Shown here: in pieces, positions 1 to 10,518 of the stretch
How positions within the stretch are numbered: position 1 is the stretch's first letter
How the letters are laid out: each line of letters starts with the position of its first letter
Assembly (NCBI GenBank): GCA_022813625.1
Contig: JAKLMB010000006.1
Coordinates: 248,001 to 312,000 of the forward strand
DNA length: 64,000 bases
Direction of reading: 5' to 3'
Source: Aaosphaeria pasadenensis
Taxonomy: Eukaryota > Ascomycota > Dothideomycetes > Pleosporales
The notes under the pieces: generated by a model
Database searches by the model: none
The model's input: only the letters and a program-made list of their open reading frames with translations
What the model was told of the DNA's origin: nothing
Program-made: the position numbers and the translations under genes

Positions 1-677
1 GTGACCGTGACTGTTTACCTTGCACCAAAGATAAAAGGAAAACATTATCTGCCTTGCGATCTAGTTTATACAGTGATGATATACTCACGGCTCCCTTGGT
101 ATCACATCCCAATCTCAAACCACCAAATCTTGTGAGTCTACCTGGTGCCTTATCTAGCACGATTACCAGCATCGTGATCGATTGCCATACACCAAACCAA
201 GGGATTGGAATACGCGATGAAACCGCACTTTAATGGAGTTGACATTTCAGAAGTGTAGTACGATACCCGATTGTCGAAGAGGCTTCAACGCATCTTCTTA
301 GTTCAACACCGATACATCCCCAGTCATCACATCAAAATTCCAGAAACTGAAAGTGCGTAAGCATGTCCAGCACCAGAAGCCATGATCGTTAGTGTTACCA
401 TACAACGAGGGGACTTAAGAGCACTATGAAACCAAACAAAACCGAGATACAATTTCAAATAAGTAAGGTACCCAATATATTCCCAAGATCGCATTTAAAA
501 TTCTCGAATCCGAAAGTTCATAGGGCTATCTAGCGCAAATACCACGACCATGACCGTTTACCAAACCCGAAAGTGTGCAAGCCTGTGTAGCGCAAATACC
601 GTGATGTTGACCGTTCACCATACACTGAAGGAAAAAGAAAGAAAACAGAATGAAATCCTACTTCAACGTAATCCACA
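1..677. repeat. Degenerate repeat-bearing intergenic DNA
   Basis: No gene is supported here; short ORFs reaching into it lack any recognisable domain. Several diverged copies of one element of about 65-90 bp can be aligned by eye, roughly at 110-200, 334-410, 497-570 and 567-631, with a partial copy at 1-30. Shared words are CTAGCGCAAATACC, a GACCGTTTACCA-like core and CGAAAGTG. Copies at 497 and 567 are the closest. This is the downstream side of the Zn2Cys6 gene that ends at 678. Confidence 0.5.
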
Positions 678-3059
678 TCAGTCTAGAACGACAACCGCCT
701 TCGACACCAGCGCCTTCGGGTCCACAGGCACAGTGTCATGCAAGTACAGCCCAAACGTTTTATTGCAAGCCAGGACCGATGGTATATCATTCGCAGCAAC
801 TTCGTCAAGTTGAAACTCCTGCTGGGCGATAGCCGGGAAGAGACAGATTCTTACGGTCCTGCCAACGCATTGATCGGATTCTAACTCTGTGCCTGTATTG
901 GTTTCCCCAACCATCCAGTGTGGGTTGAAGGTGGTATGGGGCTGGAAGAAGATGAATTGGTAGTTTGGCGAACTGACCGTGAGATCCAACCTCAATTTCA
1001 AGGCCAGTTTGCACACTTGAGAGAGGTCTGACCTGGCGTAGCGTTCCTGAGAAACCTGTCCGAAAGCGATGTTCAGGCTTCTAGTGAGTGTTTTGGTGAG
1101 CGATATTTCAATTTTGGGAAGTTGGCTTGATTTGAAGTCATCCTCCTCTATGAGAAGCTTGGTGGCACACAGGTTTGCATTTCTCACGGCTCTTAGACCC
1201 CCTAAACCTCCCAAGATCTTATTAGCGGACGCTGCAAGATATGCCTTGAGAATGTACTTACCATTGATGTTAATCATCTCGTGTAACTTCATTGCATAAT
1301 CGGATAATTCCAGCTGATCGATGATCTGGTCTTTGAACACATAATAGCAAAACAGAGTGCTCAGAAGAGACTGCGCAACGCAATTGTTTAGCAGCTTGCT
1401 GCCTCCGTATTGTGCCAACCAATCCGGAAAATAGCTCGCTGAGGATTCGCCGCCAAACCAGCGTGTAATCACGTCTGAGATCGGCTCAATCCTTTCAGTG
1501 TTTGGGATGTCTGATGTTTGTGTATGGTCGATGATGATTCGTAGCTGACGCCGTATATACGTCCAATCATCATCAATGTGTCCTGCGTACCAGCAGGAGG
1601 CCGAAGCTATATCGTCTGGGCCGTTATCAGAGCACATTCCTCCAGTCAATCTACTGACCATTTTCTGGACACTTTTGACTTGTTTGTCTGCTGAGATCAA
1701 ATCACCCGTCAGCTTTTTTCGGCACTGCGACAGATCAAAACCATCGATCGTTCGCTCAATGCTCTTTAGCCGTCCAAGTTCTGCCAGAGAGCATTGTTGA
1801 TGTGATTGCAGACGCCTCAGAAGAAATTCAGCATGACTGGCGAGCAACCAGTACTTGTCTTGCATCTCTTGCAACTCTTTCTCCTGATCACCTTGCCTGC
1901 CACAATCTGTGTCAGGCATATTCGAATATATCGCCTGCGCAACGACAGCTCCTTTACTACTGGGCGACGATGTGCCATTGAGGAGTTTGTTGGTCGTAAA
2001 GTCGGCACTTGTTACATGAGGGCTAGACGTCAGTAGCTGCGTTACCTGAGGACTAGACTTCGTTAACTGCGTTACATGAGGGCTCGACTTAAGTAGCTGG
2101 GTGCTGGAATGGGGACGTTTACGCTTCTTCGAAGGTGGGGGGATCTGTCCCAACGCAGGCGTGGCATAGGGCATGCAATGAAGGCCTGCATCCATACAGC
2201 CCTTACAGCTCAGACCCTGCTGTAAACACTTCACCTTTCTCTTTTTGCACCGACAGCAAGGTGGACGTGATCTCACTGTTGATTCGTTGGCCAATGTCCC
2301 TTCACCAGGCGCCACTTCACGGATCGCAGCCTTGAGCTTCTTCTTCTGAGTTGTTACAAGTCCTTTGTCATCATCATAACTTGAGGATTCATTGTCTGGA
2401 CTTGAAAGCTCGTCTGAGTCAGATCCATCACTGGCATGAGCTTCGAAGCTTCCTGCGTGCTCCACGAAGCTGTTTGTAGAATGATGGCCACGGTAGGATA
2501 TCTCATCGCAGGCAAGGACACTAGGGCGACTTTCCTTGGATTTGTGTTCAGGGCTGATAGTTGGATTCGTGTCAACGGCTTGGTCTTCTAAGGTACTAGT
2601 AGTTGTTGGAAGACTATCGACGGGAACCTTCATGAGATTTAGCGTAAACTTCCACTGCTTGGGCTCATATCTCACCTGATCATTCTCTGGACGCAAGCCT
2701 TTGCCATTATCATTGTCGGGCTGTGTGTTCTGGAATTGACAAAATTCGTAAAGAGGAAGACCAAACTCTAGACGATCTTCGTTCATTATGGGGATGAGCT
2801 CTTGAAGATGAACATTGTTGATGAGGTGCTCAGAACCCTTCTCTTTCACAATGGGAAACTCTTTAACGGACAGTTCAAAACGCCTTAGCAGATTGTTCAA
2901 AGAAACTTCCCAGTTCTTCTTTTTGTTGAACTTTTGGGTCATGCGCTGATGCAGTTCTGCTCGCCAATCGCCATGATTTGCGATACAGTGATCGAGGACG
3001 GTGAGCGCAAAGGCCAATTTCCTACTGCTCTCTTCTCTGGACTCTTTGGGCTCCTTCAT
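678..3059 (-). CDS. Zn(II)2Cys6 zinc-cluster protein with central finger
   Basis: Putative nuclear regulator of about 793 residues in one exon. The clearest motif is a fungal binuclear zinc cluster, CX2CX6CX6CX2CX6C, at about residues 265-293 with the basic stretch KKRKVK between the second and third Cys. In most family members the cluster is N-terminal, so a central finger is unusual. About 260 residues precede it, with an acidic, Ser-rich segment (DGSDSDELSSPDNESSSYDDD) just upstream. After the finger come a basic PSKKRKRPHSS patch that could be a nuclear signal and three copies of a ten-residue repeat ending in SSPxVTQL (DNA 2011-2100). The C-terminal 350 residues show no domain I recognise. 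The open frame extends upstream to 3134 only through a TTG, so the first ATG (3059) is taken as start; an unseen upstream exon is possible. Target genes are unknown. Confidence 0.8.
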   Translation of the reverse strand: MKEPKESREESSRKLAFALTVLDHCIANHGDWRAELHQRMTQKFNKKKNWEVSLNNLLRRFELSVKEFPIVKEKGSEHLINNVHLQELIPIMNEDRLEFGLPLYEFCQFQNTQPDNDNGKGLRPENDQVRYEPKQWKFTLNLMKVPVDSLPTTTSTLEDQAVDTNPTISPEHKSKESRPSVLACDEISYRGHHSTNSFVEHAGSFEAHASDGSDSDELSSPDNESSSYDDDKGLVTTQKKKLKAAIREVAPGEGTLANESTVRSRPPCCRCKKRKVKCLQQGLSCKGCMDAGLHCMPYATPALGQIPPPSKKRKRPHSSTQLLKSSPHVTQLTKSSPQVTQLLTSSPHVTSADFTTNKLLNGTSSPSSKGAVVAQAIYSNMPDTDCGRQGDQEKELQEMQDKYWLLASHAEFLLRRLQSHQQCSLAELGRLKSIERTIDGFDLSQCRKKLTGDLISADKQVKSVQKMVSRLTGGMCSDNGPDDIASASCWYAGHIDDDWTYIRRQLRIIIDHTQTSDIPNTERIEPISDVITRWFGGESSASYFPDWLAQYGGSKLLNNCVAQSLLSTLFCYYVFKDQIIDQLELSDYAMKLHEMININGKYILKAYLAASANKILGGLGGLRAVRNANLCATKLLIEEDDFKSSQLPKIEISLTKTLTRSLNIAFGQVSQERYARSDLSQVCKLALKLRLDLTVSSPNYQFIFFQPHTTFNPHWMVGETNTGTELESDQCVGRTVRICLFPAIAQQEFQLDEVAANDIPSVLACNKTFGLYLHDTVPVDPKALVSKAVVVLD
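2011..2100 (-). repeat. Three in-frame 30-bp tandem repeats
   Basis: Three consecutive 30-bp units at 2011-2040, 2041-2070 and 2071-2100 begin GTTACxTGAGGxCT on the plus strand. On the coding strand they give three ten-residue units with the core SSPHV/SSPQV followed by TQL. Unit length is a multiple of three, so copy changes would keep the frame of the zinc-cluster gene. Confidence 0.85.
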
Positions 3060-4042
3060 CAGGAAGATGTTGCATAGAGATTTGCAGTTTGTAGGAGGAT
3101 TAGAGGATAGGAGGGGAGGACGGGAAGTATCCAACGAGGCTGATACTTAGGAGGCAAGACCAGATAGGCAGGAATGGTAGGTCAGGGCGATGGCAATAAT
3201 GACTATCCTGGATACTTTCACCAAGTCCCTCACACTTTGCTTAACATCTATTAATGTCTGCAATCTCTTCATTTCCCGCCATGTAGGGGATCTCGGAACG
3301 TCTGTGTTGTTGACGATAAGAGCTGTCACTTTTTCCACCCTGTGTAGGACAAGCAGGGGTTTCACCCCATGACATTGGTCAATCAGCGCCACCAGCGACA
3401 GGACTTCATTTATATCTTGGCTAACTGTCCCTATTCATTCCTTGACGCAGCTCGCAGCCTCAAGTGCTCAATAGGATTGAACGGATTGAAGCGCCATCGT
3501 TTCACCTACGGGCGAGGCAGTGGTCACGGCGTCGGTGAATGCATATTGTGACTCATGAATTCAGATGCTTGGCCCTGACGGATCACTGTAGGCCTTTTGG
3601 CGTAGATCTGAGTTCATTTTGTCTCGATTCTTGCACAAATGTGGAGCTTTGCATAGGTTTGTGCGTTACTCCAGAGTTACGGTATTCATCTCGAGTATGC
3701 CTCTTCTAAAGCATATCGTCAAGCTGCAAGGGGCGCCAACAAAGGTTAGGCCATATGTCTATCGCCATATGGAGTAGCAAGCCACCCGATCTGCGTCCGC
3801 GGAAGCGGGATGGCTGAAGGGTATGGGGAGCCATGCACCTCGGGTGTACATTGTGTATCGTTCGAGTACGATTCTATGAGACGGCCTTGATAAAGAAGGT
3901 TTTGAAAGTATGCACCGACAGGGCTTAGCGAACGGTCTCTAATTCTCGAACAACTCTTTCACATCGTAGACCAAGGCGTTGGTCTCTACTCTAAGATTCA
4001 TCTTTGAACTGGTGTCATCACTCGTTCAATTGGCAGATAGTT
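3060..4042. other. Divergent intergenic region
   Basis: This lies between the starts of the Zn2Cys6 gene (-) and the Hsp70-like gene (+). Short ORFs at 3147-3392 and 3369-3551 show no domain and are not supported. It presumably holds both promoters; I see no convincing TATA box or other motif. Confidence 0.5.
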
Positions 4043-6566
4043 ATGTCTAAAAGAAGGCGTAATTGTCCATTGAGCTCAGATGACGAGGCTGCACCTTCTT
4101 CGAGACGAAAGCAGAGAGTATCTCATCGTTTGAGGGAAAGGGACATGCCTACGCCTCCAGAAACAGATGCTTCGTCGACAAACCCGACAGCCGCTGACTT
4201 CGAAGAAGATTTCAAGATATCGATAGATTGGGGCACTACATTCGCTACCGTTGCTTATGTCAAACGAGGAGTTGACATAGAGACATGCGGAATATCTACT
4301 TTACCAAGTCTCACCAGTTTGTCAATCACAACAGATCCAGGAAGACAAATCCCGACAGAGAGCTACTACCCACTAACCATACCGGATAGTGGAAACCAAC
4401 CTGAGCATAAGAGCCACGGCCCACATGATCAAGATACTGTTCCTTGCCCAGGTTATCTTCATGGATGGGAGGTCCAGGAAACCTTGGGCACCCAATATTT
4501 CGAACAAAATCACAACATACCGGACGGGCGTTTGTCACGAATGAAGCTTTTATTGGACAATACTGAGTTTACGAGGGAGATACGCGATACATTGGAGACA
4601 AAAATCGGGGAACTCAAGAAGCGTAACATTGTCCATTCAAGTTTTGAAGTCATTACGCATTACCTCACTGTGCTTTTGTGCCAACTAAAAGAGTTCCTGC
4701 AAATCCACGAAGGTTTCCACGATAGAAGTACAGGTACATATACTGATTCTTTTCTCTTTGCTCTCGTTTCTATGCTAAATCTTTGCCAATTAGCCGAGCT
4801 TATCATATCTGTACCTGTCTCGTGGACGCCTAAAGCCAACAACACCATGTGCGAATGCACGATAGAAGCCATGCGGCGTTCCGGCGTCGGTCTGAATGAG
4901 CACAATCCTGTTCCCAAGCTGTTCATGGTAAATGAATCAGAAGCTGCTGCTACATATGCAGTGCAAAGGAATGTCTATCATTTAGTAGTACGTTATTGTC
5001 CAATACTCCATGACGGGTACGTCACTAATACAATGGCCGTAGCGTTCCGAGGTCTTCGTTCTTGTCGATGCCGGTGGTGGCACGGTGGATGTTGGTTGTT
5101 ACCTTGTTAGGGACACAGAACCACTGAGACTAGACAAAGAGATGAATCAGACTGAAGGTATAAAATCGTTGATCAAACTACAAAGTCACAATCTAATGTT
5201 GCAGGCGCACTCTGCGGATCTTCATACGTCAATCAACAATTTTTGGCCATGCTGTATCAGGACCTTCATGAAGCTGGTTGCCTTGAAGACGAATCCAAAG
5301 CCAAGCTCCTTCGCAATAGAATCGATAGATTTACGATGCCGCAATTCGAGAGCACGATAAAGCGAATGGCAGATTTCAGCAAAGAACGTTCATATGTATG
5401 TTACGTACCTGGACTTGAACCCAGCGAAAAATGTGAGCGTTTCAAAACGGACAGCTACGTTTTGAGCCAGTAAGACTTATTATGATTTACCATCGCCAAT
5501 TTCTGACAGGCACAGCAACGACATGAAGAGACTCTTCGAGAGATCCTTCACTGAGATTGAGCGGTTGATACGCTCTCAAATAGGGAAATCTGTTGTCAAT
5601 GTCGACAAAGTAAGTAACTTGTAATAGCCATGAATGAATTTTACCAACGTGCTTTCAAAGGTTCTCATTGTTGGAGGTTTTTCGGACTCTAAAGCCTTGC
5701 GCGGCTTCCTGAAAAGTCTGGAAGACAAGATCAATGATGAGCGCAGTGGACAGGGTCTATCGCCCATTGAGTTTATCCTTCCAGTATATAACAGCCTCAT
5801 ACAGGGTTTTGAGTGTGCGACTGGTGTCGCAAAAGGTGCTTTACTCAGAGCATTGGACAAGGAAAATGGCCCGTCTCGCACAATAGCATGCAGTTTTGGC
5901 TTCTTGCGACATATTCCGCACGAATCTAAGCTATACAGATTGAAAGATTTCCGAGAGCCAATCAAGCAAGGGATCATGTCTTTACATGACGGTGAAGAGT
6001 ATCTTGCAGATACTATTACTTGGGCAATCAAAGTCGTAAGTAGGCTGCAAATTGACACCAAGTAGACATAATTCGCTAAGGTTCTATAGGGAGATGGACC
6101 ATTGGCCCCCATACATCGGAAGACTTATATTGGAGAATACATTTGGCGCAATAAAACTGAGGACTGGACCAAGTTTGAGGCACTGTATACATCGCAAGTG
6201 TGCAATAAAGACCACTTCCAAGTCGACAGTCTCTACAACAGAGGTACGTGTTTCGGTCTCAAAAGTCAGCAGCAGTCAGTAATGAAGCTAATGTCTCTCT
6301 GTACAGGCAAGGTTGAGAAAATTGGCAGCATCAGGCTCGATCTGAACTGGCTGAAGCGCAAGCCTCAAATTCGACCCAGACGAATACAAATAGGGAATAG
6401 AACAGTCAAACGGATCGTTTTGAACGTCTTGGTGGAATTCGTTTTGATTGATCGGAATCTAACATTCAACGTTCGTTGGCTTCCTCATAATGGTGCCAAT
6501 GTCAAGGAGGCCTCCAAAACCACCACTGTCAGTGTCGTTGGGGCGTTTGAGCCAGGGACTAACTAG
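4043..6566 (+). CDS. Hsp70-like actin-fold ATPase, seven exons
   Basis: A protein of about 737 residues from exons 4043-4987, 5043-5157, 5205-5469, 5510-5609, 5661-6035, 6090-6243 and 6307-6566. Each intron is 39-63 nt with GT..AG ends, and the frame closes across all joins. The phosphate-1 motif DWGTTFATVAYV is near residue 62, phosphate-2 VLVDAGGGTVDV near residue 321, and the adenosine-type motif VLIVGGFSDSKALRGFL begins at residue 476. NESEAAATYAV before phosphate-2 is also typical of the family. These mark an Hsp70/actin-type ATPase of the large group of diverged fungal Hsp70-like proteins. The roughly 220 C-terminal residues do not look like a canonical Hsp70 substrate-binding domain and no EEVD tail is present, so chaperone activity is uncertain. 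The N-terminus is Arg/Lys/Ser-rich and probably disordered. ATG 4043 is chosen because the longer frame would start at TTG. Confidence 0.85.
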
Positions 6567-7310
6567 GCCAGCACACAAGGAACTGCAAGCCCCCAGCTTT
6601 GATTTAGGAACGTTTTTGGTTTTTTAGTTTCATTTTCCTTTGATTTATTTGTGGTAAGGACATACGGCTATGTATTGCTTTTCATGACGAGTGATGCACT
6701 TCTAGGAGCTGAGGTAGCCAGCATGTTATACAAGCATCAAGATACTTGATTTGTTGTGTGTCACTTCCCATGAGTTTTGATAATGGAATTATTAAGGTGA
6801 TTATCTATTTGTAGGAGCCTGTCCTGGTAACTAAAACATCCACATTATTAGACTCATTGTAGTATCAACAACGACCCATCACCCCAGCGTCTTTAGGTGC
6901 ATCCCGTGCACCACCAGCACGTATAAAGTGCGTAATTACAAAGGAAAATACATAGGAACAAGGGAGAGACGTTTGTGTCATGTATGTAGCCAACCATCGA
7001 CATCAAGGCAGTAAGTGTATATGCGATCGTAAGGGGGTAGATGTGATAAAAATGCAGCAAGAAAGAAATGTCGTTCAGTACCACCACATAACAAATATGC
7101 CTCCGAAACCAAAAGACATTTTTGGACCGTCATGATGCTGAACGCTGGATTATGAATTGGATAGCAAGGGAAAAAGCAAAAAGAAAAAGGCGTTAGGCCA
7201 ACGACAAATCCTGGTATCTCGTGAAGTGAAAAAGAGTTTGAATATGAAGAAAAATTGCGAGTTAAGGAAGGTGAAATGGAAGGTGAAATGAAATGTAAAT
7301 AGAAGGAGAA
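6567..7310. other. Convergent intergenic region
   Basis: This AT-rich stretch lies between the 3' ends of the Hsp70-like gene (+) and the G-alpha-like gene (-). It presumably contains both 3' UTRs. I see no gene or repeat. Confidence 0.5.
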
Positions 7311-9197
7311 TCATCCTCTCGTCGAACTGTTTCTCGTAGTCACGGTGTTGCTTCTCCTGGGACTACTTGGACTCGCAAGACCTCCACTATTACGCGCAGA
7401 TCTGCTCAGCGTCGAGCGGCTTTTCAAGCCTTGCGAATTTGCTTCCCAGACTTCGCTCCTCGCTTTTCGCGTTTGGATGTGGCTCAACGTCTTCTTCAGT
7501 GCGGCGTATAGATGCTGGTTGTCGCTCATGTCGAGGTCGACCCAGAAAGAGTACATGCTGAGGCGATTTCGGTTGAGTTCCTTGAAGCGCTTCAGAATGT
7601 ATTGTCTCGCGGCGGTTTCTGGATCCTCGTCATCGGGTGTGTAGTCTTCGAAGAAGGTCTGCATGGGCGAATGTTGGAGTTTCTCTCTGAAGCGTGTGAA
7701 GTTATTTAGTAGTAGGACGATAGAGGCGCCGAAGAACTTTGGTGAGTTCGCCCAGGATTCGAAGGTTGCGAAGTCGGATAGGAGTTGTGATTCGGTAGAT
7801 TGGCCTAGGTAAGGGCGATCGTAGGTTGATACGTCGACTGTGAAGATCAGGGCCGAGGCGCCTTCGAGCTGGTGGAACCATCGTTTTCGGAATTGGTCGG
7901 GGATGTAGCCACTTATGTTGAAGAGATGCACGCTCATGTCGTCCCAAGTGAAGCGTAGCTCTTTGATTCCACCCATGGAGTGGTTCAGACGTATGATGTC
8001 TGCCTCAGAAGGGATGTAGTCGACGTCTGCGATTCGTTCTATGTCCTGTGCGAAGTACGGTGTATATTGTGGGAAGTCGATCTCGAAGTTTTTGACATAG
8101 AGGGTTGAGAACTCATTGCTGTTCCATATCCGCGTTACTGCACGAACGGCATCTGGTGTGATGGTACCGATATCTGTGTTTTCTACTTCATCCAGGAGTA
8201 CCGCAAAGTTTCGATGAAGTTCCTTGGGCAACGAGATTCCAGTGTCTCGAAGAAGGTCGATAATGGCATGGATAAGGAGTCGAATGGTAGAGCGAACAGC
8301 ATAACGATACCCCATTCGCTCTTCTCTGGGATAGCCGTCTGCATAGAGAACTTTCATTTGCCTCATGATTAGCTCTTTGCCGCTGTTGACGCTTCCCATC
8401 AGCACTAGCTTCGTCTCGCGGCGAAGTGACACAGCATCCTCTTCGAGACTTCGATCAATAGCCTCGGAGCGCATTGCTGCTGCTGCGTCGAGGTAATCTT
8501 CTTCTGTCGGCGGTGGCTTCTCCTCTTTCCCAGTAATCTTGACAAAGAATAAGAATCTAAACCACTGGATCATGGATGAGATTGATGTCAATGTCTTGAT
8601 GCATTGGCTGTTAAGCTTCGACGTCCGCACCAATGTTGACATGGATGAGGCATCCTCTTTTCTGATCTGTCTACTCTTGTGTAACAAGATCTTACGCTGT
8701 GCTGTTGTGTGACTGCCCTGCTGTTATTGGACTGTAGAAGATCGAGTAGATTGTAATGCTCACCATTTACAAGCAGCCAGAAGCAATGCGACAGCATCTG
8801 CCTGCCTTTTGGCGGCATTGCGGAGTCGCTCCATGGACCTGGTACTGACCGAATACCTTAATTTGAGCGCCCAGTCTACGTTGTCATGGGCAGGTTGTTT
8901 CAAAGTTGCCATCAAAGCTTCCAAGTGTCGCACGAGGATACCGCACGAATTCATTAGCACATCCAGATCTTGCAAGAGCTGGGGATGCATTTCATTGATG
9001 CTATAATTCATCCAATCTTGCATTTCACCAAGATTCGTTTTCAACGACGTGATCTGTGCAATTAGATTGATGGAAGTGCCGTTCTCGTCTTTCCAACGGT
9101 CGTGGAGCTGACGTAGTTCGTTGATGGACGCGCGCAGTCGGTCCATGTTGGTCGCGACGGCGCTGGTCAGCGCGTACACGCTCTTCTCGTCGGCCAT
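7311..9197 (-). CDS. G-protein alpha-like protein with N-terminal helical region
   Basis: About 611 residues from exon 1 9197-8764 and exon 2 8712-7311, joined over a 51-nt GTGAGC..CAG intron (8763-8713); this acceptor is the one that keeps frame. The N-terminal 145 residues are helical (MADEKSVYALTSAVATNMDR onward), resembling N-terminal domains of some fungal STAND-type and related proteins. From about residue 245 the chain follows G-alpha: P-loop-like KLVLMGSVNSGKE, a helical insertion, a switch II-like segment NISGYIPDQFRKRW near 409, then GASIVLLLNNFTRFREKL near 475. Most nucleotide-handling motifs are altered: GAGESGKS is GSVNSGKE, DVGGQ is NISGY, NKxD is NNFT, and the TCAT motif is absent. 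It is probably a pseudo-GTPase or very diverged G-alpha; loss of binding or hydrolysis is inference. The C-terminus is Ser/Arg-rich and lacks a G-alpha receptor tail. Confidence 0.8.
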
Positions 9198-10518
9198 GGC
9201 TTCAGACCTACGGAATCGCGCGTCGCTGGAGAGGACAAAGACAGGACTTCGTATGTACAGCGAAGGGGAAGCAGATAACAGAGTCTGGAAGACCCTGAAG
9301 TTGTCAAAGTCACGAGTGGGGAGATGGGGAGTAATGGCGCTTAGACGTTTCTGGCCGTGACCCGGGAATTCTCAGCGAAGGACCAGGGCCAGGGGAATAA
9401 TGAACACCGACGTGCAGCGGGATCCGACTTTAGGCAGTTCAGTTGCTACTGCATTCGAGCCTATCACTGTCGTTGCAGGCTTTCGACCTATACGAACAGG
9501 TTGGTCATGAAGGCAACCAGTGAATGCAGGCTGTAAGATAGCAAAAGCAGTCTCTCCAGCCTTCCTGAAAGACGCATCGTTGCCGGACGATTAAGTTGCG
9601 CAATAACCTACGTACCACACCATGGTCGATCTGGAGGTCTAGGTAATTTCGTTGTAGAAAAATTAGCTGCTTTCGAAGTCAATGGCACTTTGTTTTCACC
9701 ATCCCTTTGCTGTGGGCATGTCCGAATCGGAACAAGGCAAAGCTACAAAAGGGGGTGGATACTATCATTGGACACGGGCTGGTACATGCTCATGACGTTG
9801 GTTCCGAGCTACATGCAAGCGTGCAGCGGAAACTAGAGATTGACAGACCGGGTGTACCTATCTAAAGACTATGTACAGGCGGATGCGTCGCTTTTAAAAG
9901 AACTGAAATTACATGAGCATTCAAGACAGAATTCATCTTACGAGTAGGTACGGAGTAGTTGTGACATCCCTATCCCCAAGTCGGGACTAACTAACAACTG
10001 CCACGTGCTAATCGAGATGAGCTAAACTCTAACTTCTTGTCCGCGGTAGTCAGCAATGGGCCAAAAGGAAGCATGCATCCTTGAGTGTGAAAACCATTTG
10101 CAAGATATCTCATCAATCAAGTTGGCATGGTGACTCACGCTCATATCGCGCGCTTTGCAGCTGTTACACCAGTCTGTGGGCTTTCGCAATGTCATATCTG
10201 ACATATCAGCGGTGCCTAAGATGTGGCGCAGACATAGAGCTAGGAAGAGAAACCAGCCTAACCGAAAGGGGATGGATGGTGTCAACGCGGTGGCGGCCGT
10301 AGTCGAATCTTCTGTCGTCACACTCCAAGACTAGGAGTCACTCTATGGGTTCAGTCATACTCCAGTCATACTCGCAGATACCCACTCTGTGGATTTAGCT
10401 CTTACTGGGCTCAAGGTACAAACATCACTTAACCAGACAGATTGTAACTGTGTTTGATTCATAGAACAATCAAGTCTTATGAGAATCTCAAATTTTCACT
10501 ACCAAAAAGTACTTCGTT
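9198..10518. other. Divergent intergenic region
   Basis: This separates the G-alpha-like gene (-) from the F-box gene (+) and should contain both promoters. It holds one exact TACGGAGTA at 9949-9957. A frame on the minus strand at 10022-10321 starts with GTG and lacks a domain, so it is not called. Confidence 0.5.

Noticed and set aside
4004..4042. Thirteen extra N-terminal residues for the Hsp70-like protein.
   Set aside because: The extension starts at TTG; the first ATG at 4043 is the better start.
10022..10321. 99-codon minus-strand ORF with a hydrophobic stretch.
   Set aside because: It begins with GTG, has no domain and no leader-like context.
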